DNA from: Bradyrhizobium betae
GTDB taxonomy: Bacteria; Pseudomonadota; Alphaproteobacteria; Rhizobiales; Xanthobacteraceae
Direction of reading: 5' to 3'
Assembly: GCF_004123905.1 (NCBI RefSeq)
Contig: NZ_MZXW01000015.1
Location: 248,001-312,000 of the forward strand
Length of the DNA stretch: 64,000 nt
Below, piece after piece: positions 43,304 through 51,927 of this stretch (position 1 is its first letter; the number at the start of each line of letters is the position of its first letter). Below the pieces are notes generated by a model that worked only from the letters and a program-made list of their open reading frames with translations, had not been told where the DNA came from and did no database searches. The position numbers and the translations under genes are program-made.

Positions 43304-44209
43304 ATGACGGCACCAGCACCCATTGCACGGTTCACGCGGCTCCGGCACGCGACCTTCGCTTCGCCCGATCCGGAGCGTTTGCTCGACTATTACCGCGGCG
43401 TGATCGGCCTTGGCCTCGTGGGCCGCGACGGAAGCCGCATCTGTCTCGCCAACGATTGCGAGCAGCTCTCGCTGGTGATCGAGCCCGGTGCAGCGGCGCT
43501 GACCAGCATCGCCTTCGAGATATCGCCTGACGTCCAGATCGAGGCGCTGGGCGCCGCGCTGAAGCAGGCCGATCTGCGGCCCGAGCTTCGCAGCGATCCC
43601 CTGCCTGGCGTGTCCCGGCTGCTGACTTTCAGTGATCCCGAAGGCACGCGCTTCGAGCTGATCCAGGGCTGGACACCGACGCCCGCGCAGGAGCGGATCG
43701 CTGGGCTCGCCGTGACCAAGCTCGGCCATGTCGCGCTTCGCACGCCCGATCCGCACGCGGCGTCGGAGTTTTATGCGAACGTGATGGGCCTGCGCGTCTC
43801 CGACTGGATCGAGGACCGCTTCGTCTTCATGCGCAGCGGCTTCGAGCATCACACGCTGAATTTTGCGCGCGCGCCCGATCGCGGCCTGCATCATTTTGCG
43901 TTCGAGCTGCGGGGCCCGGCCCACATGCACCTGGCGTGCGACCATCTCGCGCGGCACAAGCTCCCCGTGCTGTGGGGGCCGGTGCGCCATGGCCCCGGGC
44001 ACAACACCGCAATCTATCATCGCAATCCCGACGGGCATCTGGTCGAGCTGTTTTGCGATCTCGACCGCATGACCGACGAAGAGCTCGGCTATTTCGAGCC
44101 GCGTCCCTGGCACCGCGATCGTCCGCAGCGGCCAAAGGTCTGGGTCGGCCTGCCGCGCGACGTCTGGGGCATGCCGCCATCACCTGATTGCACGGAGTTC
44201 GCACGTTAA
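43304..44209 (+). CDS. VOC-family protein resembling type I extradiol dioxygenase
   Basis: 301 residues, two tandem VOC domains (about 10-125 and 140-265). Iron-ligand positions of extradiol dioxygenases are recognisable: His in LGHVALRTPDP, His in GLHHFAFEL and Glu in GHLVELFCD. The pattern suggests ring-cleavage of catechol-type compounds, consistent with the FAH and oxidoreductase neighbours. The substrate is not readable. Confidence 0.87.
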   Translation: MTAPAPIARFTRLRHATFASPDPERLLDYYRGVIGLGLVGRDGSRICLANDCEQLSLVIEPGAAALTSIAFEISPDVQIEALGAALKQADLRPELRSDPLPGVSRLLTFSDPEGTRFELIQGWTPTPAQERIAGLAVTKLGHVALRTPDPHAASEFYANVMGLRVSDWIEDRFVFMRSGFEHHTLNFARAPDRGLHHFAFELRGPAHMHLACDHLARHKLPVLWGPVRHGPGHNTAIYHRNPDGHLVELFCDLDRMTDEELGYFEPRPWHRDRPQRPKVWVGLPRDVWGMPPSPDCTEFAR

Positions 44210-44282
44210 GCGAACTGACGACGACTTGAAGAACGCCGCCTCGCTGCGGCCAACGACATAACAATCAAAGGGAGAAGCATCC

Positions 44283-45260
44283 ATGCATCGGATGAAGCGG
44301 CTTGCTGCGGCCATTTTTCTGTTGGGCATTTGCCTCGCAACCAATGCTGTGTCGGCTGACACCTATCCGTCGCGCCCAATCCGGCTGCTGCACGGGTTTG
44401 CCGCCGGTGGGGCCGCCGACACGCTGTCGCGTATCATTGCCGACGGGCTCTCGAAGAAGCTCGGCCAGCCGATCATCGTCGAGGCCAAGCCCGGCGCCGG
44501 CGGCAACATTGCGGCGGATGCCGTTGCGAAAGCGGCGCCCGACGGCTACACGCTCGGTCTCGTCACCGGGGCGCACGCGATTTCGGCGGCGACCTACAAG
44601 AGCCTCGCCTACCAGCCCGCTGACAGCTTTGAGATGATCTCGACGCTGGTCTACTACGCGCTCGTCATCGCCGTGCGCAACGACCACCCCGCAAAATCGC
44701 TGGGCGAGCTCATCGCCACCGCCAAGGAGAAGCCCGGTGCGCTCAGCTTCGGGTCGGTCGGCTTCGGCAGCACGCATCACCTCGCAGGCGAGCTGCTGAA
44801 CGCGACCGCCGGCGTCGAGATCGTGCACGTGCCGTATCGCGGCGATTCCCAATCCGTCACTGCGCTGCTCGGCGGTGAGATCCCTGTCATCGTCGGCACG
44901 CCGGTGCTGCTTGCGCCGCAGATCCAGAGCGGGGCCATCCGCGGCCTCGCGGTGACCTCGCCGACGCGGACCACGCTGCTGCCCGATGTCCCCACGGTTC
45001 AGGAAGCCGGCATCAAGGGCTATGACGTGCGCACCTGGGCCGGCCTGCTCGCGCCGAAGGGAACGCCGCCGGCCATCATCGCCACGCTCAATGCAGCGAC
45101 GCTCGACGTGCTCAAGGACCCCGACATCAAGCAGCGTCTGGAGACCGCCGTCGGCGGTGAGGTCCGCGGCAGCTCGCCGGCGGAGATGAAGACGCTGATC
45201 GAGACGGAGATCGCCAAATGGATCGGCGTGGTGGAGCGGGCGAAGCTCCCGAAGATCTGA
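44283..45260 (+). CDS. Bug-family (TctC-like) periplasmic binding protein
   Basis: 325 residues. Signal peptide (about 1-28) ending AVSADTYP; the mature part starts YPSRPIRLLHGFAAGGAADTLSR with the Bug loop KAAPDGYTLGLV. It probably binds the aromatic or carboxylic substrate handled by the adjacent enzymes. No permease genes are nearby, so an unlinked TctAB must carry the substrate in. Last gene of the quinone-oxidoreductase/VOC unit. Confidence 0.92.
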   Translation: MHRMKRLAAAIFLLGICLATNAVSADTYPSRPIRLLHGFAAGGAADTLSRIIADGLSKKLGQPIIVEAKPGAGGNIAADAVAKAAPDGYTLGLVTGAHAISAATYKSLAYQPADSFEMISTLVYYALVIAVRNDHPAKSLGELIATAKEKPGALSFGSVGFGSTHHLAGELLNATAGVEIVHVPYRGDSQSVTALLGGEIPVIVGTPVLLAPQIQSGAIRGLAVTSPTRTTLLPDVPTVQEAGIKGYDVRTWAGLLAPKGTPPAIIATLNAATLDVLKDPDIKQRLETAVGGEVRGSSPAEMKTLIETEIAKWIGVVERAKLPKI

Positions 45261-45351
45261 TCCGCGGAAGGTCGCAGCGCGTGCCGATCAAGCCGTTGGT
45301 GTCATCGATAGAGGCGCCACCGGCCTGAGAGGGCGATGCGCTTGCTGGCGG

Positions 45352-45792
45352 TCATGGTGCAGAGCTCTCGTCGGCCGGGATGAAGCGGAGTGTGCCGGCC
45401 CGGCGCGTCGGCTTGCCGGTGTCGTTGGTGTGATTGATGCCATCCATGACCGGCACGTCAGCGAAATCGAACGGGCTGACCCCGTCGAGGCAAGCCACGT
45501 TGACGGCATAGAGAGTGGTGTCGGATCGCCGCTGATGATGCGTGTAGATTCCGCAAGCCGAACAGAAGAAGTGCTGCGCCGATCCGGTGTGGAAGCGGTA
45601 GCTCGTGAGCGCATCCTCGCCTTGCAGGAATTTGATCCCGCCCATTTCCGCCATGGCGACGACGGCGCCTCGCATGCGGCAGTAGGAGCAGGTGCAGCGG
45701 CGGATCGCATTGAAGCCGTCGCTGAGCGTCACCTCGAAGCGCACCGCGCCGCAATGGCACTGCCCGGTCCGAACGTTCACCTCGTCCACCAT
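45352..45792 (-). CDS. GFA/CENP-V family zinc protein
   Basis: 146 residues. Zinc ligands are GQCHCGAVRFEV (CxC), CTCSYCRMRGAVV (CxCxxC) and FFCSACGIYTHH (CxxC). It is a second GFA-family protein, different from the one in the mut cluster. It is isolated and convergent with the Bug gene upstream. Activity unknown; glutathione-formaldehyde chemistry is only a family label. Confidence 0.88.
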   Translation of the reverse strand: MVDEVNVRTGQCHCGAVRFEVTLSDGFNAIRRCTCSYCRMRGAVVAMAEMGGIKFLQGEDALTSYRFHTGSAQHFFCSACGIYTHHQRRSDTTLYAVNVACLDGVSPFDFADVPVMDGINHTNDTGKPTRRAGTLRFIPADESSAP

Positions 45793-45882
45793 GTTGCTTG
45801 TGTCTCCTGCTCGGATCGCCTCTGCCGACGAGCTATCAAGATCCGCGCGGGCGGGCCAGTCTTTTGATGACGTTGTTTGGCC

Positions 45883-45902
45883 GTTTTGCCCGACGTGCCA
45901 AA
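45883..45902. repeat. Short dispersed repeat (GTTTTGCCCGACGTG), copy 1
   Basis: A 20-base string nearly identical (19 of 20) to 53193-53212, followed in both places by a GCGCCGGCGCG palindrome. Both copies lie beyond gene ends. Probably part of a Bradyrhizobium intergenic repeat. Confidence 0.6.
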
Positions 45903-45940
45903 GGACGCGCCGGCGCGTTCCCGCGAACGCGGTCGCCCGT

Positions 45941-47020
45941 CTACCCGTCGAAGCCAGCCTTTTCAGTCAGTGACAGGCGCAGCTTCACCGTCCGCGCGAT
46001 CGCTGCCGGCGCCTCTTCCGGGATCGCAAAGCAGGAACTCGCGTTGATCTCGCACAGAACATAGGTGTCGGCACCGGCGGCATCGCGTGGCCCGTACAGG
46101 AAGTCCGCGTCCCAGATCACCGGCAGCGAGGTTTCAGCGATGCCGAGCGTCTCCATCATCTGCGGCGTCCATTCGTCCTCCATCGATCTTCGTAGCGCCT
46201 GGAGTTGCGGCGCATCGGGTCCGTGCATGATCCGTGGGCCCGGCTGTGCTTCAGGCGAGTCCGGCCCTTCCGGCGGCGGCGGGATCAGGGCTTTGATCCG
46301 CTGCTGCCCAAAGCCCGCGACCTTTGCGCCGCTCATGTAGCAGCGGATCATGCCGTCGGGCAGGCGGGGTTGAAACGCTTGGTCGATGATGCAGCCGCCC
46401 CAGCCGAAATAGGGCTCGCACCGCGCGATCAAGGCGTCGAGCGGCATCTCCTCGGGCATGCTTCCGCGCTGCGCGTGAAGCACGCGAACCATGGCGTCCG
46501 CGTTCGAGAGCGCCTCGACTTTCCAGACGCCCTGGCCTCCGTTGCCGCGATTTTGCTTCAGCACGCGCGGGCCATTCACCCGAAGCCGTGACGGAAACTC
46601 GGCACGGAAGCTTGCGGCGGTGTCATAGCGATGCGTATCCGCGCCCCAGCCGAGATGACGCGTTCGGTACAGCACCTCCTTGACGCCCATCTTCAGGATC
46701 ACGTCCGGATGTGCGCTCACCCATGGTCCTTGTGCCGCGACGTCGCGCAGCAGCGGGTCGAGCGCCTCGCGCGTCTTGCCCTGATGGATCGGGTCGACCC
46801 AGACCAGCACGCCGTCGACCCCCAGCAATTGATCGCGGACGGCGTCGGCAAAAGTCTCGTCGTAGATCACCGGCCGGGCCTCGATGCCCGCGGCGGCGAG
46901 GGCTTCGAAGACGCGGACGAAGCGGCTGTTCTGCGCCGTCGTGTCACGACGCGCGGCGGCGTCTCCGCGTGACAGGATGGCGACGATATGTCGGCGGGAA
47001 GGGTGTCGTTCGGTGTCCAT
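45941..47020 (-). CDS. Cj0069-family protein (ATP-grasp-like)
   Basis: 359 residues. The N-terminal half has HIVAILSRGDAAARRDTTAQ, DGVLVWVDPIHQGKTREALD and ILKMGVKEVLYRTRHLGWG. The C-terminal half has the ATP-grasp-like RVLKQNRGNGGQGVWKVE, VLCEINASSCFAIPEEAP and a basic PRLPDGMIRCYMSG. I recognise the Cj0069 family, whose members look like glutathione-synthase-type ligases but have no known reaction. Monocistronic. Confidence 0.82.
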   Translation of the reverse strand: MDTERHPSRRHIVAILSRGDAAARRDTTAQNSRFVRVFEALAAAGIEARPVIYDETFADAVRDQLLGVDGVLVWVDPIHQGKTREALDPLLRDVAAQGPWVSAHPDVILKMGVKEVLYRTRHLGWGADTHRYDTAASFRAEFPSRLRVNGPRVLKQNRGNGGQGVWKVEALSNADAMVRVLHAQRGSMPEEMPLDALIARCEPYFGWGGCIIDQAFQPRLPDGMIRCYMSGAKVAGFGQQRIKALIPPPPEGPDSPEAQPGPRIMHGPDAPQLQALRRSMEDEWTPQMMETLGIAETSLPVIWDADFLYGPRDAAGADTYVLCEINASSCFAIPEEAPAAIARTVKLRLSLTEKAGFDG

Positions 47021-47163
47021 TGCGCAAGCTCCATGAATGGCGTGCTGCGCAGAGCTTGGACCGAGGTCTCACGGGGAGTCTGCTTGGTCCCCACACGACC
47101 AAGTCTAGGTGAGATCGTGCGCATGCTCAAGACGGCGGGCGACAAATTTAGGGCAATGCGAAC

Positions 47164-47565
47164 CTATCGCGCTTCGACCACCTCGCCGTCCTCCTTCACG
47201 AATCGGCCGACGGGATTGCTCAGGAGATCGACGACGACTTCCGAAGGCCGGCACAATCGTGTGCCGTTTGGCGTCACCACGATCGGACGGTTGATCAGGA
47301 TGGGATGCGCAAGCATCTGATCGATCAGCTCGTCGTCGGACCATTTGGGGTCATCGAGGCCGAGTTCGTGGAACGGCGTGCCTTTCTCGCGCAGAAGCGC
47401 GCGAACGGAAATGCCCATGGCCTTGATGAGCTCCACCAGCGTTTCGCGCGATGGCGGCGTCTTCAGATATTCGATGACGTCAGGTTCGACGCCGCTCTGC
47501 CGGATCATCGCAAGCGTGTTGCGCGAGGTACCGCAGCCGGGGTTGTGATAGATCGTGACGCTCAT
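47164..47565 (-). CDS. arsC: Glutaredoxin-dependent arsenate reductase
   Basis: 133 residues from ATG 47565 (MSVTIYHNPGCGTSRNTLA), catalytic Cys11. Arg positions of the R773-type enzyme occur in ALLREKGTPF, HPILINRPIVV and RLCRPSEVV. It reduces arsenate to arsenite with glutathione and glutaredoxin. Its start overlaps the aquaporin stop (ATGA), making it the last gene of the arsR1 operon. With the phosphatase-type arsC upstream broken, this is probably the working arsenate reductase of the island. Confidence 0.92.
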   Translation of the reverse strand: MSVTIYHNPGCGTSRNTLAMIRQSGVEPDVIEYLKTPPSRETLVELIKAMGISVRALLREKGTPFHELGLDDPKWSDDELIDQMLAHPILINRPIVVTPNGTRLCRPSEVVVDLLSNPVGRFVKEDGEVVEAR

Positions 47566-48263
47566 CGGGTCGTCTCCGTAATCGGGACAGGGCCGGCCGC
47601 GCGGGAGGAGCCGAGCAGCCAATTCATCAACAGCATGCCGGCGAAGGCTCCACAGAGCTCCGCAAGGATGAAACCGGGCAGGTCAGTGGGACGAATGCCC
47701 GAGAACGTGTTCGTCAAGGACCTGGCGATCGCGACGGCCGGATTGGCGAACGAGGTCGACGCTGTGAACCAGTAGGCCGCCGTGATGTACAAGCCGACCA
47801 ACCAAGGGACGGCCGTCCGTTGAAACCGGATGCCGGCCAGGATTGTCGCGACCAGCCCGAATGCAGCGAGGGCTTCAGCGAACCATTGCGGGCCACCGGT
47901 CCGAACCTTCGTCGACAAATCGAGCAGGGGTAGCCCGAACATCAGATGCGCGGCCATCGTTCCCGCGATGCCGCCGGCGATCTGCACGATCACGTAGAGC
48001 GCTGCTTCGTTCACCGGCAGCTCGCGTTTACCTGTGAAGACGAGCGTGACCGCCGGATTGAAATGGGCGCCGGAGATCGGACCCAGCATCGTGATCAGGA
48101 CGACCAGAATGGCCCCGGTCGGAAGCGTGTTGCAGAGAAGCGCAAGCGCGACATCCTTGGTCAGTGTTTCCGCCATGATGCCCGAGCCGACCACGGTGGC
48201 GACGAGAACGCCCGTGCCCAGCGCTTCGGCCACGAGACGTCGCGAAAGGTCGAAATTATCCAT
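47562..48263 (-). CDS. aqpS: Aquaporin/aquaglyceroporin (AqpS-like) of the ars operon
   Basis: 233 residues from ATG 48263, six predicted helices. The two NPA boxes are SGAHFNPAVTLVFTGKREL and TSFANPAVAIARSLTN. In rhizobia an aquaglyceroporin (AqpS of Sinorhizobium) in the ars operon lets arsenite leave the cell down its gradient. The same job is inferred here because no ArsB or ACR3 gene is present. It follows the truncated arsC with a one-base overlap. Confidence 0.9.
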   Translation of the reverse strand: MDNFDLSRRLVAEALGTGVLVATVVGSGIMAETLTKDVALALLCNTLPTGAILVVLITMLGPISGAHFNPAVTLVFTGKRELPVNEAALYVIVQIAGGIAGTMAAHLMFGLPLLDLSTKVRTGGPQWFAEALAAFGLVATILAGIRFQRTAVPWLVGLYITAAYWFTASTSFANPAVAIARSLTNTFSGIRPTDLPGFILAELCGAFAGMLLMNWLLGSSRAAGPVPITETTR

Positions 48264-48487
48264 CAGCCGGCCTTCGGCGTTGAATGTGTTGCACCATCGG
48301 CGCGGCCGATCTCGCGCAGCTTGGTGCCGAGCGAGAGCTTGTCGATACTCCTCAGTGGCAGGTTCACGAAGGTATCGATCCGATTTTTGAGATAGCGGAA
48401 CGCGGTGACGAATGCCGCCTGCCTTTCCGACCGCGCCGAATTGCCGGTGCACAGGAACAAGACGTTGAACGCGTGATGATCAGACAC
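48263..48487 (-). pseudogene. Internally deleted phosphatase-type arsenate reductase (arsC remnant)
   Basis: From GTG 48487, 74 residues remain. The first 17 or so are the start of a low-molecular-weight phosphatase-type ArsC with the CX5R loop CTGNSAR. The rest, ERQAAFVTAFRYLKNRIDTF onwards to REIGRADGATHS, is the C-terminal part of the same family. About 95 central residues, including the mobile Asp/Cys region, are missing but the frame is kept. It overlaps arsR1 by 8 bases and aqpS by 1, so it preserves translational coupling while probably having no activity. Confidence 0.8.
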
Positions 48488-48824
48488 GGCTCCGCTCCTT
48501 TCGCTTTGGCGAGCAGCACGACTGCAAGGTCTCGACGACGGGTTCGCAAACTTCCGGCCGCCCACCGCAGCAATCGCGGAGCAGGAAAACGGCGACGTCG
48601 CGAAATTCGCCGAGGTTGGCACGGTAGATGATCGAGCGGCTGTACCGTTCGGACGACACGAGGCGCGCGCGGCTAAGGATCGACAGATGCGCCGACAATG
48701 TGTTCTGGGGGACTTCCAAAAGGCGAGCCAGCTCGCCGGCTGCAAGGCCGTCGGGCTCATGTTTGACCAGCGTTCGAAAAGCTTCCAGACGGGTCGATTG
48801 GGAGAGGGCGGCGAGCGCCAGCAC
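48480..48824 (-). CDS. arsR: ArsR-family repressor 1
   Basis: 114 residues from GTG 48824; no ATG is available upstream in frame. The wHTH is GLAAGELARLLEVPQNTLSA through HLSILSRARLVSSERY. Cys pairs occur at RDCCGGRPEVCEP and LQSCCSPKRKE, candidate arsenite/antimonite sites of the C-terminal type. It heads the minus-strand operon arsR-arsC remnant-aqpS-arsC and is divergent from arsR2. Confidence 0.93.
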   Translation of the reverse strand: MLALAALSQSTRLEAFRTLVKHEPDGLAAGELARLLEVPQNTLSAHLSILSRARLVSSERYSRSIIYRANLGEFRDVAVFLLRDCCGGRPEVCEPVVETLQSCCSPKRKERSRV

Positions 48825-48892
48825 GGCTTCTTCTGTTTCCCTATATCCGGACTTATGGAATTATTGGGATTGCGTCAATCTGAAGTCCCGAC

Positions 48893-48914
48893 TATTTCGA
48901 ATATTCTAGAAATA
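48893..48914. promoter_or_regulatory. ArsR2 operator candidate, copy 1
   Basis: TATTTC (48893-48898) and GAAATA (48909-48914) flank the palindrome GAATATTC, a dyad typical of ArsR/SmtB operators. It lies 40 bases upstream of arsR2, just before a TTGACA at 48918-48923. Bases 48898-48914 recur at 49291-49307 with one change. Confidence 0.7.
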
Positions 48915-48953
48915 CGGTTGACAGGCAGCACAAAGGAGCGCATCCTTGCTGTC

Positions 48954-49271
48954 ATGAAGATCGCCGACGCAGCAGCACGTTTGGAGGCCTTGGGCAATCA
49001 AACCCGGCTGCAGATTTATCGGGCCTTGGTTCGGGCCGGGCACTCCGGCATGCCTGTGGGCCGTCTACAGGAAAAGCTGAAAATTCCGGCGTCGACGCTG
49101 TCGCATCATATCAAGGCCCTGGTTTCAGTCGGGCTCGTCAGTCAGGTCCGGGAGTCCACGACCCTGATCTGCCACGCGAACTTCGATGCGATGCAGGGGC
49201 TGGTCGATTTCCTGGCGGCGGAGTGCTGCGCGGACGAAGTCGGGTGCAAGGATGAGCAAACGGCGGCCTGA
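48954..49271 (+). CDS. ArsR-family repressor 2
   Basis: 105 residues from ATG 48954 (MKIADAAARLEALGNQTRLQ); the frame is open upstream without family similarity. The wHTH is MPVGRLQEKLKIPASTLSHH then IKALVSVGLVSQVRES. A vicinal AECCADEVGC near the C-terminus is a possible metalloid site. It is divergent from arsR1 and followed by the flavoprotein gene. It belongs to a different ArsR subtype from arsR1, so the two may sense different ligands. Confidence 0.9.
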   Translation: MKIADAAARLEALGNQTRLQIYRALVRAGHSGMPVGRLQEKLKIPASTLSHHIKALVSVGLVSQVRESTTLICHANFDAMQGLVDFLAAECCADEVGCKDEQTAA

Positions 49272-49286
49272 TTTTTTGGTCGGAAT

Positions 49287-49308
49287 TATTCGATTATTCT
49301 AGAAATAT
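49287..49308. promoter_or_regulatory. ArsR2 operator candidate, copy 2
   Basis: CGATTATTCTAGAAATA (49291-49307) repeats the arsR2 upstream site with one substitution. It lies 13-30 bases before the flavoprotein start, so a bound repressor would block transcription or elongation into the downstream genes. Confidence 0.65.
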
Positions 49309-49320
49309 CGGAGAAGTCGA

Positions 49321-50685
49321 ATGAACGGAAAGACGGTAGCCATCATCGGGGCAGGACCCGTGGGTCTCGCTGCGGCCGCGCACGTGCTTGAACGTGGCAT
49401 GTCTCCGATCGTGCTCGAGGCCGGACCCGAAGCCGGGCATGCGGTGCGTCAGTGGCAGCACGTCCAACTCTTCTCGCCGTGGGAATACAATGTCGACAAC
49501 GCCGCCGCGCGCCTGCTTGCGCCGACGGGATGGAATTCGCCGGACCCTCAGTCCTATCCCACCGGCGGCGAGTTGATCGACCAATATCTCGATCCGCTCG
49601 CGACGCGGACGCCGCTTCGCGAGGCGATCCGCGCCTCCAGCCGCGTGACGGCGATCAGCCGCGCCGGCTTCGAAAAGGCCAAGACGAAGGGCAGGGACCA
49701 GGCGCCTTTCGAAATCCGCTATCAGAACGGCAAAGGCCCTGAGGTGTTGCGCGCCGATGCCGTCATCGACGTTTCAGGCACATGGTTCTCTCCCAATCCC
49801 GCCGGCAGCAATGGCTTGCCCGCGATTGGTGAACGCGAGCGCGCCGATCGTATCGCCTATGGCATGCCCGACGTGCGGGGTGCCGATCGCACCAGATATG
49901 CCGGCAAGACCGTTGCCGTGCTCGGTGCCGGCCATTCCGCGGTCGGCACGTTGATCGACCTCGTGCAGCTCGCAGGCGAGGTGCCCGGCACGCAAGCGAT
50001 CTGGCTGTTGCGGGGCGCCGATCCCGCAAAAGCTTTTGGCGGCGGCAGTAACGACAAGCTGGCGGCAAGGGGCGAACTGGGCTCCACCTTCGCCGCACTC
50101 GTGGCGGCCGGGAAAATCAGGGTCGAGACCGGATTTGGTGTCACGCATCTTTCGGACTCCGAAGGTCGCCTCAGGATTTCGGCAGGCTCCTGTTGTGGTG
50201 CACGGAGCGTCGTTGCGGACGAGCTGATCGTCTCGACCGGTTTCCGTCCCTCCCTTTCGTTCCTGTCCGAACTGCGGCTTCGGCTCGATCCGGCCATCGA
50301 GGCACCCGCCGCGCTTGCGCCGCTGATCGATCCAAACGAGCACAGCTGCGGGACGGTGCGCCCTCATGGCGCCCGCGAACTGGCCCATGACGAGCCGGGC
50401 TTTTATCTGGCCGGCATGAAATCCTACGGTCGTGCTCCGACCTTCTTGATGATGACCGGCTACGAGCAGGTCCGATCGATCGTCGCCGACATCGCGGGCG
50501 ACAAGGAAGCGGCGGCACGTGTCGAACTCGTGCTGCCGGAGACGGGCGTATGCACGCGCGGTGGCGTCGAGTCAGGGGCTGCGGCGGGATGCTGCGGTGG
50601 TCCGGCGAAGGAAGAGCTGTCAGCCTGCTGTGCCGCCGACGAGACGGCCAAGAAGGCAGGTAGTGCGGGGTGCGGTTGCTCATGA
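49321..50685 (+). CDS. FAD/NAD(P)-dependent oxidoreductase with Cys-rich tail
   Basis: 454 residues. Rossmann motifs are VAIIGAGPVGLAAAAHVLE (FAD, residues 6-24) and VAVLGAGHSAVGTLIDL (NADPH, near residue 200), the layout of flavin monooxygenase/thioredoxin-reductase-like enzymes. The final 50 residues hold seven Cys (GVC, GCCGG, SACCA, GCGCS), a likely metalloid-binding tail. Located between an ArsR-type operator and an MFS gene, it may oxidise or carry arsenicals (ArsO-like), which is inferred. Confidence 0.85.
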   Translation: MNGKTVAIIGAGPVGLAAAAHVLERGMSPIVLEAGPEAGHAVRQWQHVQLFSPWEYNVDNAAARLLAPTGWNSPDPQSYPTGGELIDQYLDPLATRTPLREAIRASSRVTAISRAGFEKAKTKGRDQAPFEIRYQNGKGPEVLRADAVIDVSGTWFSPNPAGSNGLPAIGERERADRIAYGMPDVRGADRTRYAGKTVAVLGAGHSAVGTLIDLVQLAGEVPGTQAIWLLRGADPAKAFGGGSNDKLAARGELGSTFAALVAAGKIRVETGFGVTHLSDSEGRLRISAGSCCGARSVVADELIVSTGFRPSLSFLSELRLRLDPAIEAPAALAPLIDPNEHSCGTVRPHGARELAHDEPGFYLAGMKSYGRAPTFLMMTGYEQVRSIVADIAGDKEAAARVELVLPETGVCTRGGVESGAAAGCCGGPAKEELSACCAADETAKKAGSAGCGCS

Positions 50686-51902
50686 TGCACGTCACTGCGA
50701 GGCAGGCCGCCGGCTCGCTCCCAGTCGTCGTCGCACTCGGCACCGCTCAGACCATTGCGTGGGCGTCGAGCTACTATCTCCCGGCCATCCTGGCGGCGCC
50801 GATCGCGCACGATCTCGATCTTGCGCCGACTTACGTGTTCGGCGCGCTGTCGGGAGCGCTTGTGATCTCCGGGCTGCTCGGCCCACGCGTGGGGCATGCC
50901 ATCGACAAGTTCGGTGGGCGCAGCCTGCTTGCCATCTCGAATGTCGTCTTTGTGGCGGGCTTGCTGCTGCTGTCCGTGGCCCATGGTGTGGCGGTGCTGA
51001 TCGCAGCCTGGGTGCTGCTCGGGATCGGCATGGGCATGGGCCTCTACGAAGCGGCGTTCGCGACGCTGGCTCGCATCTACGGCGCCAATGCGCGACGAAC
51101 CATCACCGGCATCACCCTGATCGCCGGTTTCGCCAGCACTCTCGGCTGGCCCCTCACGAATTGGCTCGCATCGGAGTACGACTGGCGTGTCGCCTGCCAG
51201 GTGTGGGCGGCGATCCATATCGGCCTTGCATTGCCGCTCAATCTTTCACTGCCGCGCGCGGCTCCATTGGACCAGATGTCCCGACCGGGGCCGGATGCAA
51301 GCCAGCAATCCGGACGACAGAGCGAGACCTTTGCGATGATCGTGCTGGCTTACATGCTTGCTGCGACAAGCTTTGTCAGTTCCGGCGTGTCGGCAATCTT
51401 GCCGACGATGCTGGTCGCATTCGGCGCAACGCCAGCCGAAGCCTTGTTCGCGGGAGCGTTGATTGGACCTGCGCAAGTTAGCGCCCGCCTGCTGGAGGCT
51501 GGATGGCTAGGCCGGTTTCATCCGCTCCTGTCGACCAGGCTGGCCATACTCATGAATCCGTTTGGCATCGTCGCGTTGATCGCAGGAGGACCCTTTCTGG
51601 CGTCGGTCTTCGCGGTGCTGTATGGCGCGGGCAACGGCATCATCACCATCGCCCGTGGTACACTTCCATTGGTGCTGTTTGGGCCGGCCGGATTCGGCAG
51701 GCGCGTCGGCATGATCTCGCTGCCTTCCAGACTGACGGGTGCCGCCGCGCCGCTCGCACTCGGGCTGATGGTCGAGCACATCGGCAGCGGTGCGTTGTGG
51801 ATCAGCGCGCTGGTCTCGGTCTCGGCCTTCTTTGCGCTTCTGCTGCTTCGCACCGAGCCGACGATATCGAAGCCGCTTCAGGTGGGAGAACAAAATTCGT
51901 AA
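50682..51902 (+). CDS. MFS transporter 1 of the arsenic-type island
   Basis: 406 residues from ATG 50682, overlapping the flavoprotein stop (ATGA). About 12 helices; the A-motif-like loop is GPRVGHAIDKFGGRSLL and the fourth helix has AWVLLGIGMGMGLYEAAF. Its tight coupling to the flavoprotein suggests it exports that enzyme's product or arsenite, similar in context to MFS-type arsenite exporters such as ArsK. No metalloid-specific motif can be read. Confidence 0.87.
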   Translation: MMHVTARQAAGSLPVVVALGTAQTIAWASSYYLPAILAAPIAHDLDLAPTYVFGALSGALVISGLLGPRVGHAIDKFGGRSLLAISNVVFVAGLLLLSVAHGVAVLIAAWVLLGIGMGMGLYEAAFATLARIYGANARRTITGITLIAGFASTLGWPLTNWLASEYDWRVACQVWAAIHIGLALPLNLSLPRAAPLDQMSRPGPDASQQSGRQSETFAMIVLAYMLAATSFVSSGVSAILPTMLVAFGATPAEALFAGALIGPAQVSARLLEAGWLGRFHPLLSTRLAILMNPFGIVALIAGGPFLASVFAVLYGAGNGIITIARGTLPLVLFGPAGFGRRVGMISLPSRLTGAAAPLALGLMVEHIGSGALWISALVSVSAFFALLLLRTEPTISKPLQVGEQNS

Positions 51903-51927
51903 GCTCGGCGGTCGGTCTCTCATTGCG

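Noticed and set aside
45293..45351. Possible promoter or small gene between the Bug and GFA genes
   Set aside because: The space is short, with no ribosome site or conserved frame.
48687..48953. N-terminal extension of ArsR2
   Set aside because: It crosses the divergent promoter and operator and is antisense to arsR1. Similarity begins at 48954.
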